From Fimbriimonas ginsengisoli Gsoil 348 (GTDB taxonomy: Bacteria; Armatimonadota; Fimbriimonadia; Fimbriimonadales; Fimbriimonadaceae), in contig CAMCVK010000005.1 in NCBI GenBank assembly GCA_945881865.1, forward strand, positions 1-64,000: DNA of 64,000 nt, given 5' to 3'. This document shows positions 33,763 to 42,074 of this stretch, one piece after another. Every line of letters begins with the position of its first letter. The first letter of the stretch is position 1. Under the pieces are notes generated by a model. That model was given only the letters and a program-made list of their open reading frames with translations. It searched no databases and was not told the DNA's origin. The position numbers and the translations under genes were made by a program.

Positions 33763-34449
33763 ATGCCTACCTTTCCCTACGCACAGCCCATGGGGGCTGT
33801 AGACCAAATTATCTCAAGACTTCGTAGCAGCTTCCCGGAAAAAGTGGATTCTGCTGTATTGAAGAGGCTCGCGATTGCCCGAAGTAACGAGACATACATC
33901 ATCAACACGATTCGCTTCCTTGGCGTTATCGATAAAGAGGGCAATAGAACCTCATCTGCCCACGATCTCTTCGTTCTGGGAGATGAGGATTTTCGAGCTG
34001 GATTTGCAACCATGATCAAATCGGCTTACAAGAGCCTTTTTGACCTCTACGGTGACGAAGCTTGGGACCTGGTAAAGCCGAAGCTTATTGCATTCTTTAG
34101 GCAGGAAGATAAATCAACCGATCTCGTCGGCGGTCGCCAGGCGGATACTTTCATTAAGCTAGCTGTGGTTGCTGGAAAACGAGCTAGTACAACCAACGGC
34201 ACTTCGGACACTCCTAAGCGAGAGGCGCCTAAGCGGGCCAAACGTACAACGTCAAAACCAAAAGCGGAAAATCGGGCGGAGGTAGCGCCATTACCAACGG
34301 CTGAACCTCTGTCGAACAAGGAGGGAGATGGTATCGCTGCGGTATCTCTTGCGGTAAAGATCGAGGTCAACCTGCCCGCGACGGCGGATCAGAGTGTTTA
34401 CGACGCCATTTTCAAGAGCATCAGGGCAAACCTCTTAGACCGTGACTAA
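33763..34449 (+). CDS. DUF5343 family protein
   Basis: 228 residues from the ATG at 33763 (CGGAGAA upstream; the frame is open to 33700). Residues 1-140 are the DUF5343 domain: QPMGAVDQIISRLRSSFPEK, then NETYIINTIRFLGVIDKEGN as a winged-helix-like unit, and GRQADTFIKLAVVAG. Then a basic linker (KRAKRTTSKPKAE) and an acidic C-terminal strand-helix unit (KIEVNLPATADQSVYDAIFK) follow. The latter could be an oligomerisation or partner-binding tail. Its stop overlaps the GTG start of the next gene by 8 bp. DUF5343 genes often sit in defence islands; role unproven. The 33477-33762 gap upstream shows no other gene. Confidence 0.85.
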   Translation: MPTFPYAQPMGAVDQIISRLRSSFPEKVDSAVLKRLAIARSNETYIINTIRFLGVIDKEGNRTSSAHDLFVLGDEDFRAGFATMIKSAYKSLFDLYGDEAWDLVKPKLIAFFRQEDKSTDLVGGRQADTFIKLAVVAGKRASTTNGTSDTPKREAPKRAKRTTSKPKAENRAEVAPLPTAEPLSNKEGDGIAAVSLAVKIEVNLPATADQSVYDAIFKSIRANLLDRD

Positions 34450-34921
34450 TCTAAAGCTTTTTGAACGGATCGCTCGCACGGCGAATCGACTCTTGGCGCT
34501 GCCTGCGCCAGATCATGCGCTTCACCCTTTCGAGACAAGGAACATCCATCCGGATCTGCCAAAAAAAGTTCGGAGGCTGTTCGATGATGGTCATTACTCA
34601 GAAGCGACTTTCGAAGCCTGCAAATTCTTGGATGCTTTCGTGGGGAAGCATGCACCCAGTACGAAGTCCGGAGAGGCGCGAATGATGGAAGCGTTCAAAG
34701 ACAGCGCGCCCCTAATCCAACTCAATCCAATGACAACGGATTCAGAGAAAGATGAGCAGCGTGGGTATCGTTTCTTGTTTGCAGGCACGATGGTCGCCAT
34801 ACGCAATCCAAGAGGGCATGAACATTCGGTTGCCGATGACCCTGGCGTGTGTTTGGATCACATCGGACTCGTTTCCGCACTATTGAGACGCCTGAATGAT
34901 GCCGGATTAGATTGGCCTTAG
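34442..34921 (+). CDS. TIGR02391 (Ymh) family protein, HEPN-like RNase candidate
   Basis: 159 residues from a GTG start. The family pattern is clear: HPDLPKKVRRLFDDGHYSEA, ATFEACKFLDAFVG, and FAGTMVAIRNPRGHEHS. RNPRGH (Arg121, Asn122, His126) is the R-N-x3-H motif of HEPN RNases. I infer RNA cleavage or partner-controlled toxicity. Gene overlap with DUF5343 implies co-translation and complex formation. The downstream gap is short; no third component on this strand. Confidence 0.85.
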   Translation: MTNLKLFERIARTANRLLALPAPDHALHPFETRNIHPDLPKKVRRLFDDGHYSEATFEACKFLDAFVGKHAPSTKSGEARMMEAFKDSAPLIQLNPMTTDSEKDEQRGYRFLFAGTMVAIRNPRGHEHSVADDPGVCLDHIGLVSALLRRLNDAGLDWP

Positions 34922-35031
34922 CAATTGGTTGGAGAATCTGAGCTGAAGATGCTCCTACCGACGATAACGCACCCATCGAGAAGTGATATCAGCTACCCCT
35001 CGTGCGCGTTGCACTGCGGTAGGCTTTTTGG

Positions 35032-35706
35032 GTGCTTGGCCTGCTCACGTTCCTCGCCGCCACTTCGACGACCGCGATCCAGCTTGAGGGTTGGAAAGTC
35101 GAGCTCGGCACCGGAGTTCTGAAGGACCCTTCCTGGAGTGTGGCCAAGCTGGAGCTCACGCGCCAGCTACAGAAGATCAAGCGCGTTGTCGGCGAACCGG
35201 CTCTTGCGAAGCTGCAAAAAGTCACCATTTGGGTGAACTCTAAGAGCGAAATCACCGCGTGCATGGCCTATCACCCCGGGCGGGAGTGGCTTAAGGAGCA
35301 TAAGGAGAACCCGGATATGGCCAAAGGCGTCGAGATCGGCAACTGCCTAAACTTCGCTTCTTGGACGTACGAGCAGCCCTGGATGGTGATGCACGAGCTC
35401 GCCCATGCCTATCACGACCAGTACTTAGAGAACGGTTTTTCGAATCCGGACGTTTTGGAGACCTTCAACAAGTCGATGAAGGACAAGCGCTACGACTCGG
35501 TGCTGCACTGGGCCGGCGGAAAATCGAAGCATTACGCAACCACCAACCAGATGGAGTTCTTCGCCGAAACCACCGAGAGCTACTTCGGCACCAACGACTT
35601 CTACCCGTTCGTCCGGGCCGAACTGATGAACTTCGACCCGGACGCCTTCCAACTGATGAAACGAATCTGGGGCGACCCAGTCAAGCGCACCGGCGCCGGG
35701 AAGTAG
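35032..35706 (+). CDS. Exported zincin metallopeptidase (HExxH)
   Basis: 224 residues from GTG 35032. VMHELAHAYHD is the HExxH zinc site and MEFFAETTESYFG supplies the third ligand Glu, as in anthrax lethal-factor-like and related zincins. The leader is short (LGLLTFLAATSTTA) and lies immediately after an in-frame TAG (35020-35022). The start codon is inside a 34-bp segment shared with another gene (33416-33449), so the original 5' end may have been replaced. Catalytic part complete. Confidence 0.8.
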   Translation: MLGLLTFLAATSTTAIQLEGWKVELGTGVLKDPSWSVAKLELTRQLQKIKRVVGEPALAKLQKVTIWVNSKSEITACMAYHPGREWLKEHKENPDMAKGVEIGNCLNFASWTYEQPWMVMHELAHAYHDQYLENGFSNPDVLETFNKSMKDKRYDSVLHWAGGKSKHYATTNQMEFFAETTESYFGTNDFYPFVRAELMNFDPDAFQLMKRIWGDPVKRTGAGK

Positions 35707-35723
35707 TGGTTCGGAGATCTAGC

Positions 35724-36470
35724 TCAAGCCTCGCCTTGCTTCTTGCGTTCTCGGTTTAGCTTCCGGCGGGTCTTGCGCTCGCTGGGGGCGTTGGACCGGA
35801 AGCTCTCGGGTCCGAAGCCTTTCTGCTGGGCGATGACTTCGTCGCTGCCGACCGTGCGGACGCTCTCATCGAGCTTGGCGAGGGCCGAGCCCAGGTACAT
35901 GGCGACCTCCTGGAAGGCCGCCGTCGCCCCAAACTGCTTCTGAAAGTCTAGGTTGAAGCTTCGAAAATTGGTGAAAACGCGGAGCTTCCGAACATCCGCC
36001 CACCGCGAATTGAGCGCCAACGCAAGCCAAATGGGCGCGCCAATCAGTCGAAAAGTGTCGGCGCTAATCTCCACCCCTTGGCGATCAAGCACTTTCAAGC
36101 TTCGCATGAGTCGCGAACGCTCCCAATCGCGGCCCCTGTCTTTGCCGTACCTTTCGTCGCACCATGCCACGAGATTCTCATAAGTCATCACCGGGCTCTG
36201 AGGAACCTTTTTCGTTAGGGACTCGAGGGAAGGCGTAAAATCCGGGACCAAGTAGACCGGATAGAGTCGGCCGCAGAATCCGATGACGTATAGCCTTGGT
36301 CGGAACTCGCGATCGTAACGCTCCTCATCCAAGATTTCACAGATACGCGGATCTAGGGAGTCAGCGCGAAGGTCCTTTGTTTCGAATCGGCGCTGGTAGA
36401 TGAGGGTTGGGTCATAGCCCAGGCTCAGCGCCGTATCGTAATAATCATGAAATGGGGAGATGATCCTCAA
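35724..36470 (-). CDS. Conserved unknown protein (MRIISPFHDYYD family)
   Basis: 248 residues. The opening RIISPFHDYYDTALSLGYDP belongs to a conserved family of uncharacterised bacterial and phage proteins. Later parts contain FCGRLYPV and a strongly basic C-terminus (SERKTRRKLNRERKKQ) that could bind nucleic acid. No membrane segment. Convergent with the metallopeptidase gene (17 bp between stops). Confidence 0.7.
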   Translation of the reverse strand: MRIISPFHDYYDTALSLGYDPTLIYQRRFETKDLRADSLDPRICEILDEERYDREFRPRLYVIGFCGRLYPVYLVPDFTPSLESLTKKVPQSPVMTYENLVAWCDERYGKDRGRDWERSRLMRSLKVLDRQGVEISADTFRLIGAPIWLALALNSRWADVRKLRVFTNFRSFNLDFQKQFGATAAFQEVAMYLGSALAKLDESVRTVGSDEVIAQQKGFGPESFRSNAPSERKTRRKLNRERKKQGEA

Positions 36471-36645
36471 CGACTTCGATTATCCCACGTGTACGCGCAT
36501 CGGTTGGGCCGAGTTTCCACGGCGGGACTTGGGTTGCGCCCGAGCGGATTCTGAGCCCTCCCACCGGCTGTCTTGTCCTTTTCGGAAAGATCGTGTAGTG
36601 TACGGTAGCAGACTGAAAATCTCGGCTGCGCAAAGAAGGACAATT

Positions 36646-37164
36646 ATGTCGTACGTTAAAGAAAAAATGGAGATTGCCATCTCAATCGCCGCGAAACCCC
36701 TAGTCATGTTGCTGGGCTTCCTGCTCCTGGCACTTGCCCCAGTGAAGGCTTCGGCCGGCATGATCGAGATCTGCTTCGACAGCGGTGACTGCTTCGTCGT
36801 AGAAGGTTCCTGCGATGGTTGGTGCCCAAATGCCCCGTTCGCGCCGACCTGCACCACACAGTCAGCCTTCAAGCCGGCGTTAGACTATTTTGTGTGGAAT
36901 AAGCTTACGACAACCGCCCTACTCGTTACCCCGAAGGAAACGTTCAAGGTCGGTTCCGACAAGCTAGTACAGTTCATCGGGAAGATCAAAGCCAAGTACG
37001 GCAAGGCGGCGGCGGGCGATAAGAAGCTTCAGCAACGCATTAGCGCGGAGTACAAAGCTTTTCGAAAAACCGACGACGGAATCGTCAGCGCGGCGAGACT
37101 GGCACGGCTGGCCAAAGAGACCGGCCTAAAAATTCGGCAGACCGACAAAAAGCCAGTCGGCTAG
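36646..37164 (+). CDS. Small secreted or membrane-anchored protein with Cys-rich segment
   Basis: 172 residues from the ATG at 36646, preceded by AAGAAGGA at good spacing. A hydrophobic segment (PLVMLLGFLLLALAPVKASA) acts as signal peptide or anchor. Next is a compact Cys-rich stretch (ICFDSGDCFVVEGSCDGWCP, with one further Cys), then a Lys-rich helical tail. Function unknown. A strong terminator follows. Confidence 0.7.
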   Translation: MSYVKEKMEIAISIAAKPLVMLLGFLLLALAPVKASAGMIEICFDSGDCFVVEGSCDGWCPNAPFAPTCTTQSAFKPALDYFVWNKLTTTALLVTPKETFKVGSDKLVQFIGKIKAKYGKAAAGDKKLQQRISAEYKAFRKTDDGIVSAARLARLAKETGLKIRQTDKKPVG

Positions 37165-37173
37165 GAACCCGCC

Positions 37174-37218
37174 TGCCAAAGATCTCCAGAGAATCTTGAG
37201 ATCTTTGGCAAACTTTTC
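37174..37218 (+). terminator. Rho-independent terminator
   Basis: A 13-bp perfect stem (TGCCAAAGATCTC at 37174-37186 with GAGATCTTTGGCA at 37198-37210) is followed by AACTTTT. It lies 10 bp after the stop codon of the small secreted protein gene and may also serve the convergent carbonic anhydrase gene. Confidence 0.85.
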
Positions 37219-37247
37219 AAGCCTCAGATTCGCGGCAATCCGAGATG

Positions 37248-37907
37248 TTAGTCAAGGAACCGAACCGTTCCGGAAGCCATGTCGTATATGGCTCCCTTAA
37301 CGGTGATCTGGCCGCTCTTCACCATGTCCGCCGTCATCTTGTTCTTCGTCGAAAGCACCTTTTCGACGGCTTTCACGTTGATCGCAATGCCTTCGTCAAG
37401 CGAAATCTTCGTCTTCGGAAGGGCGCGCTGAATCGGCTTCACGGCGGCCGGAATATTGCCGGGCAGCTTGCCGCCCTTCATGGCCGCATCCACCGCGCCG
37501 CATTTGTCGTGGCCCAGCACCACGACCAGGCGGGCACCCAGCACGGCGGTGGCATACTCGACGCTGCCAAGATTCTCCGGATCAGCGGTGTTACCGGCCG
37601 TTCGAACAACGAACAAATCGCCGATGCCTTGATCGAAGATCAGCTCCGGCGAAAGGCGCGAGTCGGAGCAGGTCACGACGACGGTGTGCGGAGTCTGCTT
37701 GAGGGCGACCTTTGCTCGATGTGCCGGAGACTGGTTCGGACGCTCCGGAGTGCCCGCAACAAACCGCTTGTTGCCGTCCGAGATGACCTTTAGCGCGGCA
37801 TCTGGAGAAACGCCCTTGCCGCTCTCATCGGCAAAGCCGGTCAAGAGCAGCATGGAAACGGCGGCGAGAGCACAAGGGGTCTTGTAGGATTTCATAGGAT
37901 TTCTCAT
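37248..37907 (-). CDS. Beta-class carbonic anhydrase, exported
   Basis: 219 residues. The zinc site is complete: VTCSDSR (Cys80, with the Asp82-Arg84 dyad) and LGHDKCG (His133, Cys136). The enzyme interconverts CO2 and bicarbonate. An N-terminal leader (YKTPCALAAVSMLLLTGFA) indicates export or, because of LLTGFA without a lipobox Cys, a cleaved signal. Met5 is an alternative start. Export of a beta-class enzyme is less common than of alpha-class. Single gene. Confidence 0.9.
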   Translation of the reverse strand: MRNPMKSYKTPCALAAVSMLLLTGFADESGKGVSPDAALKVISDGNKRFVAGTPERPNQSPAHRAKVALKQTPHTVVVTCSDSRLSPELIFDQGIGDLFVVRTAGNTADPENLGSVEYATAVLGARLVVVLGHDKCGAVDAAMKGGKLPGNIPAAVKPIQRALPKTKISLDEGIAINVKAVEKVLSTKNKMTADMVKSGQITVKGAIYDMASGTVRFLD

Positions 37908-38159
37908 CTAGTTCGGATTCTTGGTGCGAACCACACGGGGTTCCGTACCTTGGCCCATCGGCCTGAATCCGCCCCAATTTACGCGCCCTGCCCAGACGAA
38001 AATGGCGATCTGGACGGCATTTTTTAGTCCGGTTGGAGTCTTTTCCTACCCGCAGCCGGGTTGTCCGGGCGACCAAAAGAAGCTGAATTCGAAGAGCGAC
38101 CAGCCGGCACGGTTTTCGCATCCCGAAGCAGTTTTCGCGTTTGCAAGTAGCCTGGAATT

Positions 38160-38579
38160 ATGAGAAAACCGCCGCTGAGCCGCCTTGCCAAAACTGCAAT
38201 AGGGCTCGAAGGCTTGTTGGCACTTTCCGCTCTGGCCGGAGGCGCCTTGCTCATGGCCGGGCCGCACGGGGAGTTCATTCCGCTACCGATGCACTTGCTC
38301 GAAGGGTCCATGTTCGCCGATTACTTCTTTCCCGGGTTCATTTTGTTCGCGGTTCTCGGGCTTGGTTCTGTAGCGGCAGCTTGTCTCGCGGGAAAACGGC
38401 ATCGCCTTGCCCCTCTGGCCGCCGGCGTTGTCGGCTTGGCACTCTTGATCTGGATGGGAGTCGAGATTTCGATCGTCGGGTTCAGCGATAATCCTCCGCT
38501 GCAACCAACCTACATCGTTCTGGGGGTGGCGATCTTCTGGGTCGGCTTGGCTTGGCAAGCGAGGCAGCCGAGACGCTAG
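38160..38579 (+). CDS. Small four-helix membrane protein
   Basis: 139 residues with four hydrophobic helices (GLEGLLALSALAGGALLMAG, YFFPGFILFAVLGLGSVAAA, LAPLAAGVVGLALLIWMGVE, PTYIVLGVAIFWVGLAWQA). No charged residues within the helices suggest transport. It resembles unnamed DoxX-sized or DUF-type integral membrane proteins. Start codon ATG at 38160. Function unknown. Confidence 0.7.
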   Translation: MRKPPLSRLAKTAIGLEGLLALSALAGGALLMAGPHGEFIPLPMHLLEGSMFADYFFPGFILFAVLGLGSVAAACLAGKRHRLAPLAAGVVGLALLIWMGVEISIVGFSDNPPLQPTYIVLGVAIFWVGLAWQARQPRR

Positions 38580-38655
38580 CTGCTCGGGACGCAAACTGAG
38601 AATGACCGCAAACATTTGGGAACCTATTTTTGCGGGGCTGTCTTCTTCAAGTGCT

Positions 38656-39750
38656 ATGAGAAACTTCACTCCACTCTTTGCAATCTTCACGATGGCACTT
38701 GGCGCAGTTCAACCTGCCCTTGCAGCTCCCGACTCTTCCTTCGTCTACGTGATGACGAACAATACGGGATCCAATTCCGTGATCGCCTTCAAGCCGGGTA
38801 ACGATGGCTCGCTAACGATGGCCGGAACCTACAAGACCGGCGGAAAGGGAATCGCCGGCGACATCGACGACCAGCACAGCCTGCGAGTTTCGGGTGATTG
38901 GGTGTTCGCAGCGAACCCGGGAAGCAACGACATCACGGTGTTCAAAAAGGAATCGAAGGGCCTGAAAAAGATGGGCCAGTATCCTAGCGGCGGGATGAAC
39001 CCGGTAAGCATTGCCGTCTATGGCAATAAGCTCGCAGTGGCGAATCAGGCCATCAGCAGCGGCACGCCGAACATTAGTACCTTCAACATCGGCATGGACG
39101 GCAGCCTGAAGCCGACCGGAAACGCGTTGGTATCTTTCATGGCCGGAGCCGGTCCCGCTGACGTAGACTTCTCGCCAAACGGCAAGATGCTTGCGGTTAG
39201 CTACGGCTACCAAGCCGCCGCAACCAGCATGGTGGCGACGTATGCCGTTGACGGCGAAGGCATGCTCTCGAAAGCTTCTGAGGCCCCCGCATTTGGCCCG
39301 GTCGGCCTTTCTTGGAACCTGAATGGGAACCGTATCTACGTGAGCACGTTCCGTAATGCGTCCATCCTCACCTTCGGCGTCGCAGAAGACGGCAAGCTGA
39401 CGGCAATGCAGACGTTGAACGACACGGAAACCGCCGCCTGCTGGACCTGCGTAAACGCAGCCGGCGATCGGCTCTACGTTGCAAACTTCGTCAGCAACTC
39501 GGTCAGCACCTACAGCCTGGACAAGGCAGGCGACGCCAAGTTCATTTCGGCCGCAAAGCGACCGAACGTCTCCGGCAACGACACCAAGGACGTAGCTTTG
39601 TCGGCCGACGGCAAGTTCCTCTACGTTTTGGGCTCCACGTCAAAGCGCATTGACACCTTCAAGGTCGGCATGGACGGGACGCTCACGTTCTTGAGCTCAA
39701 CGAAGTCGATGATGGGCGAAGATAACTGGAAGGGTCTCGCGATCCACTAA
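38656..39750 (+). CDS. Secreted seven-bladed beta-propeller (lactonase-like)
   Basis: 364 residues from the ATG at 38656 (signal peptide LFAIFTMALGAVQPALAA; the frame is open to 38602). Repeating units such as SSFVYVMTNNTGSNSVIAFK, GDWVFAANPGSNDITVFKKE, GDRLYVANFVSNSVSTYSLD and GKFLYVLGSTSKRIDTFKVG mark a 6-phosphogluconolactonase-type or YVTN-type propeller. Secretion argues for a binding or surface role rather than the cytosolic pentose-phosphate step. Bidirectional terminator follows. Confidence 0.85.
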   Translation: MRNFTPLFAIFTMALGAVQPALAAPDSSFVYVMTNNTGSNSVIAFKPGNDGSLTMAGTYKTGGKGIAGDIDDQHSLRVSGDWVFAANPGSNDITVFKKESKGLKKMGQYPSGGMNPVSIAVYGNKLAVANQAISSGTPNISTFNIGMDGSLKPTGNALVSFMAGAGPADVDFSPNGKMLAVSYGYQAAATSMVATYAVDGEGMLSKASEAPAFGPVGLSWNLNGNRIYVSTFRNASILTFGVAEDGKLTAMQTLNDTETAACWTCVNAAGDRLYVANFVSNSVSTYSLDKAGDAKFISAAKRPNVSGNDTKDVALSADGKFLYVLGSTSKRIDTFKVGMDGTLTFLSSTKSMMGEDNWKGLAIH

Positions 39751-39770
39751 GGCGACGCACGCCGCCGCTC

Positions 39771-39805
39771 GTAAGCCCACCGATGCCAGTCGTCGGTGGG
39801 CTTAC
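39771..39805. terminator. Bidirectional terminator between convergent genes
   Basis: A 13-bp perfect stem (GTAAGCCCACCGA at 39771-39783, TCGGTGGGCTTAC at 39793-39805) separates the propeller gene and the minus-strand gene ending at 39802; it even includes the latter's stop codon. T-runs are weak on both sides. Confidence 0.75.
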
Positions 39806-41376
39806 TTCGTTCCGGCTATCGCCGCGCTGCGAGCTTTGATATCGGCGGCGAGGCGCCCTGCCGACTCGATCATATCGAACCGAAGCGAGGCACCTGGACC
39901 GTTCATCCTCAGTCGTGCCGACTCCTTTACAAGCGCATCTGCCTTCGAGTTAATCGAGGCGATGGCGGCTCCATCCTTCCCCACTTCGGCAACCCGAAGC
40001 GACCAAACCGCATCGGCCATCGCGTGCCAAACCTTTGCGGTGGCACGAGAAATCTCTAGTCGCGTTTGCCAATCGGCGGCGTCTCGCGCTTTCAAACGAT
40101 CCGCAATCCGGCCAAAGTCGGCCACGTTTTCTTCGGCCAGCCGAACGGCGGCCGTTCGGTCTGCCATGATCCGGTTGTAAGTCGAAGCCGATGGGTTCAG
40201 TAATTGATCCTCCGTTTCCTTCTGCGCCGGATCCCAGAGCGCACTGGATTTGCCGCGAATAGAACCTTCGATGCTGCGGACCGAGCTTGGGATCATCGAC
40301 TGATCTTTGGGCATCCAAAAACCCAGCGTGTAGTACATCTTTTTCGCTTGCTCAAAGGTGCGTTCGTAGATTTTCGTAAGCGTTTGAGACTCGGCGGAGC
40401 CGGCCCGAAGGCCGTACCGTTTCGCATTCCAGGCGCGGTAGATGTCTTCCGGCGTCGAGCTCGGCTTCGCTAGATAACGAGAGAGCGCAAAGAGATTGAT
40501 CTCACTCGGTGTGTCGAGCGCGGTCTCGTCGCCCCGGTCGATGCGGGCCACCACGCCTTGGCAGCCGCGCGCTCGGTCGTAATCCCAGTGGGCTTTGATG
40601 TACCGCACCAACGAAACCGGGAACAGCGACCTGCCCCAGTATTCGGCGCCCAGGTCCGCTTCGATTACCTGCCGCGTGGTGCCGACCGCGCCGATTGCGA
40701 AAGAGTCGGGATAGAAGAGTTGCCAGTCTTGCGGCGTCCATTTGGAGTGCAGCGTGATGTCCGGATGGTCCTGAAATGCACCCACGATCCACTTCAGTTC
40801 CTGCGGCGAATGGTTGAAGTCACGAACAAACACGCGCTTTTTCAGTGGTTTCGTTACGGCCAGAAACTGATCAGTGACAAACCGAATCCGCGCTTCCATC
40901 GATTTTCCTCGCCAAAACGGAGAAGGATCGGGAACGTACCAAATCTCGGTCGGCGTTGAGGCATAGCTGAGGACAATCCCGCTTATGTAAGGAGCTCTTT
41001 GCAACGCAAGCCGAAGCGCATTCTGCCGTTTGGTCCAAAACTCGGCACCTGCGGCGGTGCCGGGGTCCAAAACAAGGTTCCTCTCGCGGGTGTTCAGCTC
41101 TCGCACCCAGATGTAGGGGTCAATTCCTTGGGACCGGGCGGCCCTGGACGTCTTCTCCACTTGCGCCCCGGCCGGCCCGACCATCTCGTGTGAGAACGTC
41201 GGGTTGTCACCCGCGATCTCGAGATGGTTGATTCCGTATTCTCTCGCTTTTTGCAGAACCAGCCGATGATAAGCCGGACTCGAGCCATGGATCATCCATC
41301 CGCGCACCTGCTTTCCGCCGCTCGGCGGACCAAAGGCAGTTGAGAACAAAACCAGCGAAGAAAGGAGGAGGTTCAT
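39802..41376 (-). CDS. Secreted TIM-barrel glycoside-hydrolase-like protein
   Basis: 524 residues with a signal peptide (LLLSSLVLFSTAFG). The first 320 residues look like a beta/alpha barrel: RGWMIHGSSPAYHRLVLQK, INHLEIAGDN, IDPYIWVRELN, YISGIVLSYAST, KRVFVRDFNHSPQELKW, ITLHSKWTPQDW. The C-terminal 200 residues are helical. The arrangement recalls alpha-glucuronidase-type (GH67/GH115) proteins of Planctomycetes and Armatimonadota, but I cannot place the catalytic residues. Single gene. Confidence 0.7.
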   Translation of the reverse strand: MNLLLSSLVLFSTAFGPPSGGKQVRGWMIHGSSPAYHRLVLQKAREYGINHLEIAGDNPTFSHEMVGPAGAQVEKTSRAARSQGIDPYIWVRELNTRERNLVLDPGTAAGAEFWTKRQNALRLALQRAPYISGIVLSYASTPTEIWYVPDPSPFWRGKSMEARIRFVTDQFLAVTKPLKKRVFVRDFNHSPQELKWIVGAFQDHPDITLHSKWTPQDWQLFYPDSFAIGAVGTTRQVIEADLGAEYWGRSLFPVSLVRYIKAHWDYDRARGCQGVVARIDRGDETALDTPSEINLFALSRYLAKPSSTPEDIYRAWNAKRYGLRAGSAESQTLTKIYERTFEQAKKMYYTLGFWMPKDQSMIPSSVRSIEGSIRGKSSALWDPAQKETEDQLLNPSASTYNRIMADRTAAVRLAEENVADFGRIADRLKARDAADWQTRLEISRATAKVWHAMADAVWSLRVAEVGKDGAAIASINSKADALVKESARLRMNGPGASLRFDMIESAGRLAADIKARSAAIAGTK

Positions 41377-41469
41377 TTCGTCAACTCATCAGGCGCCAAG
41401 CCAGTTTTCCAGATTTGAACTTTGCGGCACCGGCAAACCCAACAAGCTTGCCGGGGCCCTCCATGTGCC

Positions 41470-41985
41470 TCAAACGCGGTAGAAGTGCACTTTCATGAAC
41501 TCCGTGAAGGAGCCATCCGGGGTCTCCCCGAAGGAAGTGAGTGTGCGATGGTTGTCGTCCAGAAACTCGATGACGTCGCGGTAGTTTGCCGTACCGTCAT
41601 CGTCGCCCATGCTCGGCCCGACGCAGTCGATCGTCATCGTGTTCCCATCTTCGCTCAGCGTGCCGACGCCTTTCCAAAGGTGCGAGGACATCGACATGAT
41701 CCAGGAACTTCGGTAGCCCTTCGCCGAAACGTCGTAGCCAATTCCCCAAAGGCTGCCCATCGTGACGTCCGCCGACATCTTCGTAACGCTTTCTCCGGTG
41801 GCCCAGAGTCCACCGAAGTTCCGAACGGTTTCGGTTCCTTCCGCGAAGCTTTCCGGTGCATCCGGGCCCATACGATAGGTCATTTCGCTGCGCCAGTTCC
41901 CGACCAATCGATCTAACCAGGCATGCTCTGGCAACGGTTTGGTTCCCTGTTCGGCGATGTCAGTTGTAGACGTTTGTTCACTCAT
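41470..41985 (-). CDS. DUF1579 family protein
   Basis: 171 residues from the ATG at 41985 (the frame is open to 42078). The DUF1579 pattern is evident: HAWLDRLVGNWRSEMTYRM, NFGGLWATGESV, GSLWGIGYDVSAKGYRSSWI, ending with FTEFMKVHFYRV. The fold is a small lipocalin-like beta barrel. Function is unknown for the family. It lies downstream of nothing on its own strand; the P-type ATPase gene upstream ends at 42075. Confidence 0.85.
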   Translation of the reverse strand: MSEQTSTTDIAEQGTKPLPEHAWLDRLVGNWRSEMTYRMGPDAPESFAEGTETVRNFGGLWATGESVTKMSADVTMGSLWGIGYDVSAKGYRSSWIMSMSSHLWKGVGTLSEDGNTMTIDCVGPSMGDDDGTANYRDVIEFLDDNHRTLTSFGETPDGSFTEFMKVHFYRV

Positions 41986-42074
41986 CTGCCGTATTTTACG
42001 AGCACCTAGAAAGCTTGTCAAGAGGGGCGTGATGTATTTTTCAGACAATTTTTGCCCGCGCAAAGCACGCGAGT

